Notes: a model not told the origin generated them from the letters alone. DNA of 64,000 nucleotides from Marinospirillum alkaliphilum DSM 21637 (GCF_900119735.1 NZ_FPJW01000004.1:1-64000), one strand, 5' to 3'. Counted from the first letter of the stretch, positions 47,323-56,919 are shown. Program-made: numbers and translations.

Positions 47323-48551
47323 TGCTGGCAGGACTACCACTGGCGGTGCGGCAATACCTGATTGTCACCGGCAACTACTGGGCCTTCACCCTCACTGACG
47401 GTGCCCTGCGCATGCTGGTGGTGCTGCACTTCCACCTGCTGGGTTACAGCCCGCTGCAGATTGCACTGTTGTTTGTGTTTTATGAGGTGTTTGGTGTCAT
47501 CACCAATCTGGTGGGCGGCTGGCTGGGTGCCCGCATCGGGTTGAATCGCACCATGAACATCGGCCTGGCCTTGCAGGTCGGTGCCCTGCTGATGCTGACG
47601 GTACCCGCCGAATACCTGACGCTGGTGTGGGTGATGCTGGCCCAGGCTTTGTCCGGCATTGCCAAGGACCTGAACAAGATGAGCGCCAAAAGCAGCATCA
47701 AGCTGCTGGTGCCGGAACAGGCTCAGGGCCGTTTGTATCAGTGGGTGGCATTACTGACCGGCTCCAAAAATGCCTTGAAGGGCATCGGCTTTTTCCTCGG
47801 TGCGCTGCTGCTGACGCTGGTCGGTTTCAGTGGGGCACTGCTGGCCATGGCGGCCATGCTGGCGCTGGTGTGGTTGTTTTCCATCTTCACCCTGAAAGAA
47901 GAGTTGGGGCGGATGAAAAACAAGCCCAAGTTCACGGATGTGTTTTCCAAGAGCCGAGCCATCAACTTCCTGTCAGCTGCGCGGCTGTTCCTGTTTGCCT
48001 CGCGGGATGTATGGTTTGTGGTGGCCTTGCCGGTATTCCTGAAAGAAACCCTGGGCTGGGATTTCTGGCTGGTGGGTGGCTTCATGGCGGTGTGGATTCT
48101 GGGTTACGGAGTGGTGCAATCACTGGCTCCACGCTTCACCGGCAAGGCCTCCGGGCAGATCCCCGGTCGTGGTACAGTGGTCAGTTGGGGACTGTTGCTG
48201 GCATTGTTGCCGGCACTGATTGCTCTGGGTTTCATGACGGATCTGGACCCGGCACAGGTGCTGGTCACGGGTCTGCTGATCTTTGGCGCAGTGTTTGCGG
48301 TCAACTCTTCACTGCACAGCTACCTGATTGTCAGTTATGCCCGTGGCGATGGTGTATCCCTGGATGTTGGTTTTTATTACATGGCCAATGCCATGGGTCG
48401 CCTGTCTGGCACTCTGCTATCCGGTTGGGTGTATCAGGTTTATGGACTGGAAGCCTGCCTGTGGATTTCAGCCCTGCTGGTGTTGCTGGCTGCTCTGGTG
48501 TCTCTGGCGCTGCCACCGGGACGACCACAAACAGCCTCAACCAACTCGTAA
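47319..48551 (+). CDS. arsJ: Organoarsenical efflux MFS transporter ArsJ
   Basis: The 410-residue protein has about 12 hydrophobic helices of the major facilitator type. It opens with [37 protein letters not shown], which I recognise as the ArsJ N-terminus; [17 protein letters not shown] follows helix four. ArsJ exports 1-arseno-3-phosphoglycerate made by the partner GAPDH and so gives arsenate resistance without arsenate reductase. Start is the ATGA overlap at 47319 (the next codon, 47322, is also ATG). Its end overlaps the convergent phosphoesterase gene by 15 nt. Confidence 0.9.
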   Translation: MMLAGLPLAVRQYLIVTGNYWAFTLTDGALRMLVVLHFHLLGYSPLQIALLFVFYEVFGVITNLVGGWLGARIGLNRTMNIGLALQVGALLMLTVPAEYLTLVWVMLAQALSGIAKDLNKMSAKSSIKLLVPEQAQGRLYQWVALLTGSKNALKGIGFFLGALLLTLVGFSGALLAMAAMLALVWLFSIFTLKEELGRMKNKPKFTDVFSKSRAINFLSAARLFLFASRDVWFVVALPVFLKETLGWDFWLVGGFMAVWILGYGVVQSLAPRFTGKASGQIPGRGTVVSWGLLLALLPALIALGFMTDLDPAQVLVTGLLIFGAVFAVNSSLHSYLIVSYARGDGVSLDVGFYYMANAMGRLSGTLLSGWVYQVYGLEACLWISALLVLLAALVSLALPPGRPQTASTNS

Positions 48552-49742
48552 CAAACGCGGCCGGGGGTAGTCTGCAGCCACTGCCAGCACCTGTGCATCT
48601 GGCAGCAGCAGGGTAAACCCGGCACCCTCACCTTTCAGTCCGTTTTCCCGGCGCGTTGTCGGGTTCAGACTGATGTCGGCATCAATGCACAGCAAGCCTT
48701 CGCGACAGACCAGTTGCTGACCTGCGGTGAGGTTGCGATGACCATTCACCAGCAGCTGAATGCCGGATTGGCTCAGCGCTGTTGCACCCTGTTGCGTGAA
48801 GGCCCATTCATGGCTGCGGTATTTGGTACGCAGCAGGCTGGCAGCAGCACTGAAATAAACGGCAAATGCCATTTCATCCTGGCCGCTTAACAACTGCACC
48901 TGAAACTGCTGATCCATGGCAGCCACACCTTGCTGCAGCAGAGCCTGAGCCTGAGAGTCATCAACACCGGCATGGCTGAACAACACACCGGCATCCCGGT
49001 GCAGCAGTTGCAGGGCAGCGGTGAAAGCAAAGGCCTCACCCTCAGGATGCAAAAACCGGCTGCGCCAGCACTCTGCCACCGCATGCACCTGACGCCAGCT
49101 CATCCGGCGCTTTTTACGCTCGGCCAGAAAAGCATCCCGCCGACGGGCAAAACGACGAATTTCCGCTTCCACTTGCAACACCGGCAACCGACCTGCCACC
49201 GCTTCGGAAAAACGCACGACCCAGTCATCCGGTGGCAACAGCCGCTGACAACAGGTTGCTTCATCCGGCTGGGCAGCTTCATCCAGATCACGCCGCAAAG
49301 CATCCGCCCAGCTGAAAAAACGACTGCCCTGACGCAGAAAAAAATGCCCGGTCAGGGGATCACTGCTACGCCCCACTGCCTGCATTGCCAGATAAGTGCG
49401 TACATCATGATTACCGGCCAGCAGTGTCAGTTGCACCTGCTGCTGCAGTCGCAACAACTGCTGCACCAGCTTCAGCGGTTGCTGGCCCTTGTCAAAATAA
49501 TCACCGCCCAGCACCAATCGAAAGTCACTGACCGGCAGCAGCGGCTGTAACTCACCCTCAGCATCCAGCCCAAAAAAACCGGTGGCCAGCAGGCTGGTGG
49601 TCAGGGCTTCCGGGGTGGCATGCAGATCACTGATGAAAATCACCGGCTGATGAGGCCAGCGGCTTGCATCCGGCAATAACTGGCAAGCCTGCGGCAAAGG
49701 CCAGGCTTCTGCGGTGGCCAGCAGATGTTTAAAGGGTGTCAT
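48537..49742 (-). CDS. Calcineurin-like metallophosphoesterase
   Basis: The 401-residue protein carries the two-metal phosphoesterase motifs in order: DxH at Asp39/His41 (FISDLHAT), GGDYFDKG at 79–86, GNHD at 110–113, FSHAG near 255 and NGHRN near 330. The spacing between GNHD and the last two motifs is unusually large, with a helical charged insertion (EIRRFARRRDAFLAERKKRR). ATG 49742 overlaps the ATP-grasp stop by 4 nt. It is the last gene of the chemoreceptor–kinase–ATP-grasp operon. The substrate is unknown. Confidence 0.8.
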   Translation of the reverse strand: MTPFKHLLATAEAWPLPQACQLLPDASRWPHQPVIFISDLHATPEALTTSLLATGFFGLDAEGELQPLLPVSDFRLVLGGDYFDKGQQPLKLVQQLLRLQQQVQLTLLAGNHDVRTYLAMQAVGRSSDPLTGHFFLRQGSRFFSWADALRRDLDEAAQPDEATCCQRLLPPDDWVVRFSEAVAGRLPVLQVEAEIRRFARRRDAFLAERKKRRMSWRQVHAVAECWRSRFLHPEGEAFAFTAALQLLHRDAGVLFSHAGVDDSQAQALLQQGVAAMDQQFQVQLLSGQDEMAFAVYFSAAASLLRTKYRSHEWAFTQQGATALSQSGIQLLVNGHRNLTAGQQLVCREGLLCIDADISLNPTTRRENGLKGEGAGFTLLLPDAQVLAVAADYPRPRLLRVG

Positions 49743-50638
49743 GCCAGACCCTGGCGCAACTGCTGCAGGGCATGTTCGGCACAATAACCGGCAATATCCA
49801 GCCCGGTGGCGGTCTGACAGCCACGAAATCCGCCCAGTGCCGAAACCTCAAACACCACCGGCCCCTGTTCACCCAGCGCCAGATCCACCGTGGCAAAGTC
49901 CAGTCCGAAGGGCTTTTGTGCGCGCCATGCCAGATCAATCAGTGAGGCATCCGGCTGACAGGCAGCATAACGGCCACCGTTACTGGTGCTGGTGTTCCAG
50001 GCTCCCTCTGCTGCCACCCTGGCATAAGCGCCCAGGTATTCACCGCCCAGAAAAACCAGCGCCATGTCCTGCCCCGGCAGATGAATGCGCTGCTGCACAT
50101 AAAGCAGCGGGTGCTGCTGGTGATAGTCTGCCAGTGCCGCTTTTAATTCTGCTTCCGGCTGCTCTGCCGACAGGGGCAGCATGCCACGCGCCTTGCTGGA
50201 AAACATGGGCTTTAAAATCACCTGCCCCCACTGCTGAATGCACTGCAGGGCTTCCTTTTCACTGGCCGTGATGCGTGTGGCAGGCATCGGCAGATCCTGA
50301 TTGCGCAGTGTCACGGTACAGGCCAGCCGATCCAGCAAGCGCAACAGACTGCCCGCCGGGCTGAACACCCGAACTCCAGCCGCTTCCGCCACCCGCAGCA
50401 TTTCCAGCCGCTGCAGGGTCAGGGGGCCGGGCTGTGCACCGACCTTGCGCACCACTATGGCATCCAGTTCACAGAGGTTGATGCCCTGCGCCATCAGACG
50501 CCGGTGTTGCAGATCCAGACTCAGTTCAGCCAGGTCCAGCACCAGCCGAAAACCGGTTCGCTCTTCCAGTGCATCCGCCATCACTTCAGTGGACCACTTG
50601 CCGGGAGTACCTATCACTGCAATACGTGGATCAGCCAT
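49739..50638 (-). CDS. RimK-like ATP-grasp ligase
   Basis: The 299-residue protein has the ATP-grasp pattern: an N-terminal pre-ATP domain (IAVIGTPGKWSTEVMADAL), a central lysine block QVILKPMFSSKARGM, VQQRIHLPGQDMALVFLGGEYLGAYAR, and the metal-site end VFEVSALGGFRGC where EVN is common. It is nearest, from memory, to the RimK/glutamate-ligase group. The start lies 8 nt inside the end of the kinase gene; its stop overlaps the phosphoesterase. What it joins is unknown; with a kinase and a phosphatase beside it, a peptide or amino-acid modification system is possible. Confidence 0.75.
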   Translation of the reverse strand: MADPRIAVIGTPGKWSTEVMADALEERTGFRLVLDLAELSLDLQHRRLMAQGINLCELDAIVVRKVGAQPGPLTLQRLEMLRVAEAAGVRVFSPAGSLLRLLDRLACTVTLRNQDLPMPATRITASEKEALQCIQQWGQVILKPMFSSKARGMLPLSAEQPEAELKAALADYHQQHPLLYVQQRIHLPGQDMALVFLGGEYLGAYARVAAEGAWNTSTSNGGRYAACQPDASLIDLAWRAQKPFGLDFATVDLALGEQGPVVFEVSALGGFRGCQTATGLDIAGYCAEHALQQLRQGLA

Positions 50639-52250
50639 GCAACCACTCCTTCAGATGAATCTGCAGGGGCTTGTTGGGTTTCTGTTGATGCAATGCCAGC
50701 AGCAGCCTGCAACCCTGCTCAAACAGTTCACGGGCATGAGCCCGATCCAGCAGATAACGGGTGGAAGTGATCAGACTGCGCCCCAGGCCCAGGGTCATGC
50801 GCAACTCAAAGCCATCATCCTGATGTGCGCTGGCAAAAGCCTGTGCCATATCAAACATCTGCCAGGCGGTTTGCCGGGCGCGCTGGCGTGATTCACTTTC
50901 AAACAGCGGCAACCTCAGGCAGGACACCATGAACACCGAAACATCCTGTACATAATCCATCTGTCTTGAGCGGTGCAGGTCAATGAAACGCACCTTCTCT
51001 TCACGGGCGTCATACAAGAGGTTGTCGAGATTGAAATCTCCGTGAATATAGACAGAAAAGGGGGCCGGTGCCTTCTGCTCCAGTTGCCCCGCTGCCTGCA
51101 ACAGATCAGCCAGCGTCATGGCTTGCTGCTGCCAGCGCCGAAATTCCGGGTGCACGTTGTAAACCGAGGGCAGGCGTTTGCCCAGTTGGCGCATGTACTG
51201 ACCGCTGATCGGGCGGGACTGCAGGGTTGCCTCCCATACCTGGGGCAACAGTGCCAGCAAATGGGTCATACCGGCCTGCAATGCCGGTGCATCCTCCTGC
51301 AACAACAACCGCTCAAAGGTCAGGCCCGGCAGGTGCTCAATGATCAGGGATGCAGAATCACCCTGGTCATGGTGTGACAGGATCTGCGGGGCAATGCCGG
51401 GAAACAGGCTGTTCCACTGACGCAATCCGCGTTTTTCCTCTTTCACCTTGTGCAGTTCACCTTCCTTGAGCACACCAATCATACTGCCGGTTCCGGCTTC
51501 ACTGGCCAGTGCTGCAATCGAGTTGCCGGAACGGGTTTCAGCCAGCGGAGCCAGTGACAGCCCCTGCCAGTCCGGTTCCACTCCCAATTGGGTCATCATG
51601 GATTTTAATGACCGCAGTTGTGCCGGACTCATGGGTTGGCCCAGCAGCACACTGATCAGTGACTCACAGATGCTGACCAGTGCCTGCCCCATTTCATGGA
51701 TATGACGCGCCAGAAACAGACTGATGATCAGCAGCTCAGGATTCTCCTGCTGTTTCAAGGCTTTCAGGTGGGCTTTGCGCACCCGCTGATAAAAGCGGGT
51801 CAACTTGCGTTGCACCCGACTGATACGAAGGATTTCATGGGCATCCGGTGTGCTGATCAATTGCTCAAGTTGCTGCAGCGTCTGATCCACCTGCTGCAGG
51901 CGCTTGATGTAACGCTGCGGCCTTTGCAGGCGCTGACCTTCCAGTTGCAGGGCTTCCCGGGCTGCCTCCCGGCATAAGGTGGCAATACGCTCCAGCTCGT
52001 CGGCAGTATCACCGGCAGCACGCACCGAAGGCAGCAAGTGCCCATCTGTACTGGCGTGCAGCTGCTCCAACGCCCGCTGCTGCACTCGGTGTGCCAGTTG
52101 ATGCGGCTGACCACGGCGTCGCAGCAGACCCTGTGCCAACGCAGCGCCCGGTTTTTCCAGCAGCCGCTGCAATTCCTGTAACTGGGTGCGAACCTCGGCC
52201 AGCAGCAACAGCAATGGATGGCGCACGGCATCAGCCAGCAACAACTGCAT
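50631..52250 (-). CDS. PhoU-like helical domain fused to APH-type kinase
   Basis: The 539-residue protein has an all-helical first half with PhoU-like stretches (ELERIATLCREAAREAL near 86 and HIHEMGQALVSICESLISVLLG near 181). A phosphotransferase domain of the aminoglycoside/choline kinase fold follows from about 245. Its catalytic loop HGDFNLDN begins at His403 and the metal-site FIDLHRSRQMDYVQDVSVF follows 17 residues later. Both catalytic motifs are intact. The ATG overlaps the chemoreceptor stop by one base (TGATG). The PhoU resemblance is by eye and needs a profile search. The pairing of these two domains is unfamiliar to me. Confidence 0.7.
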   Translation of the reverse strand: MQLLLADAVRHPLLLLLAEVRTQLQELQRLLEKPGAALAQGLLRRRGQPHQLAHRVQQRALEQLHASTDGHLLPSVRAAGDTADELERIATLCREAAREALQLEGQRLQRPQRYIKRLQQVDQTLQQLEQLISTPDAHEILRISRVQRKLTRFYQRVRKAHLKALKQQENPELLIISLFLARHIHEMGQALVSICESLISVLLGQPMSPAQLRSLKSMMTQLGVEPDWQGLSLAPLAETRSGNSIAALASEAGTGSMIGVLKEGELHKVKEEKRGLRQWNSLFPGIAPQILSHHDQGDSASLIIEHLPGLTFERLLLQEDAPALQAGMTHLLALLPQVWEATLQSRPISGQYMRQLGKRLPSVYNVHPEFRRWQQQAMTLADLLQAAGQLEQKAPAPFSVYIHGDFNLDNLLYDAREEKVRFIDLHRSRQMDYVQDVSVFMVSCLRLPLFESESRQRARQTAWQMFDMAQAFASAHQDDGFELRMTLGLGRSLITSTRYLLDRAHARELFEQGCRLLLALHQQKPNKPLQIHLKEWLHG

Positions 52251-53881
52251 CAGATCACCTTGAACTGGCGCACCTTGGTGCGCAGACTGACCGCCAGATC
52301 CGCCAGCTCCTGGCTGATGCGGGTGGACTCACCAGCTTCCTGACTGAGTCGGGTGACATCTGCATTCAGCTGTCCAACACCATCACGGGTCTGGTCTGCT
52401 GCCAGCTTCTGCTGTTCCGTGGCAGCCGAAATACCGGCATTCACCTCGGCAATGGACTGCACCGCCTGGCTGATGGCTTCCAGGGCAACACTGGATTCGC
52501 GGGCAAAATCAACACTGCCTTTAACCTGATCACCGGCCTGCTGCATCGACTCCACCGCCAGATCAGCCTGCTGCTGCAACTGTTGCAGCATCTTGCGAAT
52601 GGATTCAGTGGCACTGGCAGTACTGGCGGATAGACTGCGCACTTCATCAGCCACCACTGCAAATCCGCGTCCGGCTTCTCCGGCTCGTGCTGCTTCAATG
52701 GCTGCGTTTAATGCCAGCAGGTTGGTCTGTTCCGCAATGTTCTGGATCACCCCCAGCACCCCGGAGATATTGGCTGATTCACGATGCAGACCGGCAATGA
52801 TTTCGGCTGCACTCGCCATCCGTCCAGCCAGCTGCTCGGTGACCTGCATGCCCTCACTGACTTTTCCGGCACCGTCGCTGCTTAATACATCCGCCTGACG
52901 CGCCAGCCGTGCGGCATGGTCTGCACTGGCGGCAACATCCGCTATGGCCTGGGACATCTGGCTGATGGATGCAGCCATCTGATCGGTTTCACTGGCCTGA
53001 TTGATGGCACTGCTGCTGACTTCTTCACTGATGGCGTGCATACGACCGGCATGTTTTTTCAGCTGGTTGGCATTACGCTCCATGTCCTGAATCAACTGCT
53101 GGAAGTGGCTTAACATGGTGTTCAATGCCGTGGCAGCCTCTGCCACCTCATCACTGCCCCTGACTGAAGATCGCAGGGTCAGGTCGGAATCCCGCTCCAC
53201 CGCAAGAATCAGACGACGCAGTTCATACAGCGGCAACTTGATGGAACGCTGAATACGCCAGGCCAGTAACAAGGAACCCAGCACCAGGCCAGTACCGCCC
53301 AGCAGATACCAGGCCGCCATACGCTCGGTCAGGCCTGCCGCTTCCTGCTGCACATCAGCGGCAGCATGGATCTGGGCTTGCACCAGTTGATCCAGCGCCT
53401 GGCCCATGGCATTTAAATGCTGCCCCACTTCACCGTTAAAGGTGGACTCATTGAGAATACGCACAAACAGGGCATCAGTACCGGCTGGCTGCAACCACTC
53501 CTGATACAGGCGCAAGGCTCGCTCCACCTGTTGATCCGCTTGCTGATCCAGCTCATTGTCAGCATCCGGCCGTACCGATTGATAAGCAGACCAGTAACCT
53601 TTTGCCTGTTCCAGCAGTTGTGTCACTGAATCCCTGGTTGCATCCTGACTGGCCCAGCCAGTCCGGTAACGGCGTATCTCATCCAGCGCCGTTTGTTGCA
53701 GCAAACGCTGGGTATGGAGCACATCACCGAGAATGACCAGATGCTGGTCATAAAGCCGGTCAAAAAGTTCGTCCTTGAATTCCGAGACCCGAAAGGAGGC
53801 GACCAACACCAGGAGCAACCCCAGCATGGGAACGCCACCCAATAACAACAGGCGGATGGGAATATTCAGGCGATTCAGCAT
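52250..53881 (-). CDS. Methyl-accepting chemotaxis protein
   Basis: The 543-residue receptor has a membrane helix at about 8–30, a periplasmic helical sensor of about 155 residues, a second helix near 190–212, and a HAMP domain. A long cytoplasmic coiled coil follows with the conserved hairpin tip [20 protein letters not shown] and ADEVRSLS. There is no C-terminal CheR-binding pentapeptide. I start it at ATG 53881 (GAGAGAAA upstream) rather than GTG 53893. A PHO-box promoter lies upstream, so it may be a low-phosphate receptor, functionally like CtpL of P. aeruginosa; that is inference. Confidence 0.9.
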   Translation of the reverse strand: MLNRLNIPIRLLLLGGVPMLGLLLVLVASFRVSEFKDELFDRLYDQHLVILGDVLHTQRLLQQTALDEIRRYRTGWASQDATRDSVTQLLEQAKGYWSAYQSVRPDADNELDQQADQQVERALRLYQEWLQPAGTDALFVRILNESTFNGEVGQHLNAMGQALDQLVQAQIHAAADVQQEAAGLTERMAAWYLLGGTGLVLGSLLLAWRIQRSIKLPLYELRRLILAVERDSDLTLRSSVRGSDEVAEAATALNTMLSHFQQLIQDMERNANQLKKHAGRMHAISEEVSSSAINQASETDQMAASISQMSQAIADVAASADHAARLARQADVLSSDGAGKVSEGMQVTEQLAGRMASAAEIIAGLHRESANISGVLGVIQNIAEQTNLLALNAAIEAARAGEAGRGFAVVADEVRSLSASTASATESIRKMLQQLQQQADLAVESMQQAGDQVKGSVDFARESSVALEAISQAVQSIAEVNAGISAATEQQKLAADQTRDGVGQLNADVTRLSQEAGESTRISQELADLAVSLRTKVRQFKVI

Positions 53882-53913
53882 GTTTTCTCTCACGTGGGTG
53901 ACTTCGAAAACGG

Positions 53914-53947
53914 ATTATCTGACGCCCGGATGACACTTTTCTTACAG
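53914..53947 (-). promoter_or_regulatory. PHO-box promoter of the chemoreceptor operon
   Basis: On the minus strand CTGTAAGAAAAGTGTCAT (53947–53930) gives two 7-mers with 4-nt spacing, 5/7 and 6/7 matches to CTGTCAT; a third weak repeat, GCGTCAG, continues the phase. A good -10, GATAAT (53919–53914), lies 10 nt after the box, as at other PhoB promoters. It points to the chemoreceptor gene, whose start is about 33 nt away. Confidence 0.7.
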
Positions 53948-54071
53948 CGAAGCTGTTTTATGTCATCTGATTGCATTTTTTAACAAACACATCGCATCAC
54001 CGTGCATCCAGGTAGGCGGAAAGGTTAGAATCCCTTTCATAAACTTTCAGCACGCAGATACGGAACAGACC

Positions 54072-54884
54072 ATGACCACCATCCGCATTCTCAGCATTGA
54101 TGATGACAAGTTCATCCGCGAACTGATTGATAAAACCCTGCGCAGTGAATTGAAAGGTTTTGAGATCCATCAGGCCGAGAACGGTAAAAAAGCTCAACAA
54201 CTGCTGCAGAATCACAGTTTTGATCTGGTGCTGTGTGACTGGGAAATGCCGGAAATGACCGGTATCGAACTGCTGAAATGGGTGCGCAAACAAGAGACGT
54301 TAAAAGCCCAGCCTTTTGTGCTGATCACCAGCCTGGACCAGAAAGAACATGTGGTGGAAGCCGGTAAAGCTGGTGTCAGTGACTACCTGAGCAAACCCTT
54401 TTCACCCAAACAGCTGATCGACAAGGTCATGAAACAACTGATCAAGTCGGGTCGAGTCAGCCGTGAAGAAGCCATGTCGCTGATGCGCAAGGATCGTATC
54501 GCAGCAGCGGGTGGCGCGGAATTGCTGGCCGGGGGTGGTGCTCCTCGCGCCGCGGCCCCTGCCAGGCGCAGCAAAGGCAAGGGGCTGTTGAACTGGGATC
54601 AGCAGCGTTGCCCGGTAGCCATCCGCGAGATCAACCGTGAAGAGGCGCTGTTAACCCTGAAAACACCCAAGGGCTTTCCATCCCTCGGTGGTCAGGTACA
54701 GCTGTTACTGGCTGCGGGTACTGATGAAGCACCGGTGCGCATCAGTGTACCGGCACTGGTCTACAGCCTGCAGCTGGCCGAAAAAACTGCCGAGTGTGAC
54801 ACCGCCCACCTGCGCATCCAGTTGCAACCGGAAAGCGCCGAAGCAGCAGCCCAACTGGCTAAAGTCTTGTTACTGGTCGGTTGA
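54072..54884 (+). CDS. Response regulator with CheY-like receiver and C-terminal PilZ-like region
   Basis: Residues 1–130 are a standard receiver: acidic pair IDDDK, phospho-acceptor Asp56 in LCDWEMPEM, Thr/Ser in VLITSLDQKEH and Lys in YLSKPFSP. An Ala/Arg linker follows, then about 90 residues with PilZ-like beta pattern (CPVAIREINREEALLTLKTPKGFPSLGGQVQLLL) but without a clear RxxxR. Its role is unknown; a link to chemotaxis or c-di-GMP is possible because a chemoreceptor operon is divergent from it. Its end overlaps the convergent phoR by 15 nt. Confidence 0.75.
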   Translation: MTTIRILSIDDDKFIRELIDKTLRSELKGFEIHQAENGKKAQQLLQNHSFDLVLCDWEMPEMTGIELLKWVRKQETLKAQPFVLITSLDQKEHVVEAGKAGVSDYLSKPFSPKQLIDKVMKQLIKSGRVSREEAMSLMRKDRIAAAGGAELLAGGGAPRAAAPARRSKGKGLLNWDQQRCPVAIREINREEALLTLKTPKGFPSLGGQVQLLLAAGTDEAPVRISVPALVYSLQLAEKTAECDTAHLRIQLQPESAEAAAQLAKVLLLVG

Positions 54885-56180
54885 CAGGTAAACCTTGGAC
54901 AGCGGGAAGTGGCAGGTGAAACTGCTGCCTTCACCCTGGCGGCTGCGAATATCCAGCTTGCCCTGATGGCGCAACATCACGTGTTTTACAATCGCCAGGC
55001 CCAGGCCCGTACCGCCGGTGGAGCTGGAGCGCCCCTGATCCACCCGGTAAAAACGTTCGGTTAAACGCGGCAGATGAGCCGGATCAATACCCGGGCCATT
55101 ATCCTTCACTTCCAGATGAGCCCCGGCTCGGTCATGAAACCAGTGCAACTGGATTTCAGTACCGGCGGGTGTGTACTTCACTGCATTAAACACCAGATTG
55201 GAAAAAGCACTGCGCAGCTCTTTTTCAGAACCATAAATCTGCAGATGCGGGTCCAGATCCAGTTGCACCCGGTGTAGTTCACCAGATAGCGCCAGCGCAT
55301 CTGTGCGAATGGAACGCAGCAGCGTCACCACATCAATCGGCTCTGCCTCCGCTTCAAAATCACTGGTTTCCAGGCGCGACAGGGTCAGCAGATCTTCCAC
55401 CAGATGTTCCATGCGGGTGGATTGCTGACGCATCAGCAACAGGCCACGCTGCCATTTGCTGGGGAGGTTATCGGCATGATCACTGAAGGTTTCCAGATAA
55501 CCGGACAAAACCGTCAGTGGTGTGCGCAGTTCATGGGACACGTTGGCAATGAAGTCCTGCCGCATGCGTTCCAGCCGCTGCATGCGGGTGAAATCACGGA
55601 TCAGCAGCAGCCGTTCATTTTCACCAAACAGCGTGACCTGGTATTCCAGCGTGCGCCCTTCGGCAATCGGGGATGGCAGAATCAAGGGTTCGGCATAACG
55701 CTGCTGCTCAAAATACTCCACAAAACGTGGCTCACGCAGCAGGTGAGTAATGGGGTGACCACGATCACCGGGGTGGCGCAGACCAATCAGCCCTTCAGCG
55801 GCCTTGTTCCACCACTCCAGGTCGCCCTTGCTGTCGATCATCACCACCCCATCACGCAGTGCCTGACTCGACTCCTGAATGCGATCCAGAGTCTGTTTCA
55901 GCCGCAGTTGACTGCGTAATTGCTGGCGCTGGTAATGATAAAGGGCATCAAATACTTCACCCCACAAGCCTTTGGCTTCCGGCGGCTCTGACTGAGGCTG
56001 CTGCAACCAGCGCTGCAATCGCCATAACTGATGGATGTTCAGCAGTGCATAAACCAGGCACCCGGACAGAGCTCCAGACAGCACACCGACCCATCCATAA
56101 CCTGCAACCCAACCCAGCAGTGCGCCGATCACCAGCAGCAACAGCAGTCGACGCAACTCCCTGTGGACAAGTTGTTTCAC
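54870..56180 (-). CDS. phoR: Phosphate regulon sensor histidine kinase PhoR
   Basis: PhoR phosphorylates PhoB when phosphate is low. The 436-residue protein has two close membrane helices near the N-terminus, a basic linker, a PAS domain (LRDGVVMIDSKGDLEWWNKAAEGLIGL) and HisKA with His216 in NVSHELRTPL. The ATPase domain has NLVFNAVKYT, DNGPGI and GTGLGLAIVKHV. I start it at GTG 56180, 7 nt after the phoB stop, because VKQLVHRELRRLLLLL is the family N-terminus and the longer frame only runs through phoB. There is no periplasmic sensor domain, as usual; input comes from Pst/PhoU. Confidence 0.95.
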   Translation of the reverse strand: MKQLVHRELRRLLLLLVIGALLGWVAGYGWVGVLSGALSGCLVYALLNIHQLWRLQRWLQQPQSEPPEAKGLWGEVFDALYHYQRQQLRSQLRLKQTLDRIQESSQALRDGVVMIDSKGDLEWWNKAAEGLIGLRHPGDRGHPITHLLREPRFVEYFEQQRYAEPLILPSPIAEGRTLEYQVTLFGENERLLLIRDFTRMQRLERMRQDFIANVSHELRTPLTVLSGYLETFSDHADNLPSKWQRGLLLMRQQSTRMEHLVEDLLTLSRLETSDFEAEAEPIDVVTLLRSIRTDALALSGELHRVQLDLDPHLQIYGSEKELRSAFSNLVFNAVKYTPAGTEIQLHWFHDRAGAHLEVKDNGPGIDPAHLPRLTERFYRVDQGRSSSTGGTGLGLAIVKHVMLRHQGKLDIRSRQGEGSSFTCHFPLSKVYLSTDQ

Positions 56181-56187
56181 GAATGAA

Positions 56188-56877
56188 TCAGACCCTGGTG
56201 GAAAAACGGTAACCGGTTCCGCGCACGGTTTGCACCAGATGCTCATGTTTAGGGCCGAGCGCCTTGCGCAGACGGCGAATGTGCACATCCACCGTACGCT
56301 CCTCGACATACACATTGCCACCCCAGACCTGATCCAGCAACTGATTACGGGTGTAAGCCCGTTCCTGGTGGGTCATGAAAAACTGCAGCAGGCGGAATTC
56401 CGTGGGTCCCACTTCCAGCGGTGTTTCACCGGAAGTCACCCGGTGGCTGACCGGGTCCAGTCGCAAACCTTCCACTTCCACCGGCTCTTCAATACCCGCC
56501 GGGGTAGTACGACGCAGCACCGCTTTCAGGCGGGCCACCAGTTCACGCGGGGAAAAGGGTTTGGTGATGTAATCATCGGCACCGGCTTCCAGACCGAGGA
56601 TCTTGTTGTCTTCCTCGCTGCGGGCAGTCAGCATGATGATCGGAATTTCGGCGGTCACCGGGTCGCGCTTCAGGCGACGGGCAAACTCGATGCCACTGGT
56701 GCCGGGCATCATCCAGTCCAGCAGAATCAGATCCGGCTGACGATCCACCACCAGCCCGTGGGCCTGCTGGGCGTCAGCGGCTTCCAGGCACTGGTAATCA
56801 GCCATCTCCAGCGCCACGGCAATCATTTCCCGAATCGGGGCTTCATCATCAACGATGAGAACAGTTTTTGCTGTCAT
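56188..56877 (-). CDS. phoB: Phosphate regulon response regulator PhoB
   Basis: The 229-residue OmpR-type regulator has receiver Asp54 in [23 protein letters not shown], and a C-terminal winged helix with [46 protein letters not shown] and VRGTGYRFS. It should bind the PHO boxes reported here at 32073, 40595, 46205, 53930 and 56936. It has its own PHO box 59 nt upstream, so it is probably autoregulated. phoR lies directly downstream. Confidence 0.97.
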   Translation of the reverse strand: MTAKTVLIVDDEAPIREMIAVALEMADYQCLEAADAQQAHGLVVDRQPDLILLDWMMPGTSGIEFARRLKRDPVTAEIPIIMLTARSEEDNKILGLEAGADDYITKPFSPRELVARLKAVLRRTTPAGIEEPVEVEGLRLDPVSHRVTSGETPLEVGPTEFRLLQFFMTHQERAYTRNQLLDQVWGGNVYVEERTVDVHIRRLRKALGPKHEHLVQTVRGTGYRFSTRV

Positions 56878-56919
56878 AACACCTTCCTGTCATGCACGCT
56901 GCAAGCGTATTTCATCCTT

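Noticed and set aside
46306-48551. Considered GAPDH as the ordinary glycolytic gapA and the MFS gene as a general drug exporter
   Set aside because: The 4-nt overlap and the characteristic N-terminus of the transporter point to the ArsJ pair; an ordinary gapA would not be coupled to an exporter.
53941-53965. A plus-strand PHO box ahead of the response regulator at 54072
   Set aside because: CTGTTTT and ATGTCAT are present but not at 4-nt spacing with a second matching 7-mer; only the minus-strand box fits the pattern.
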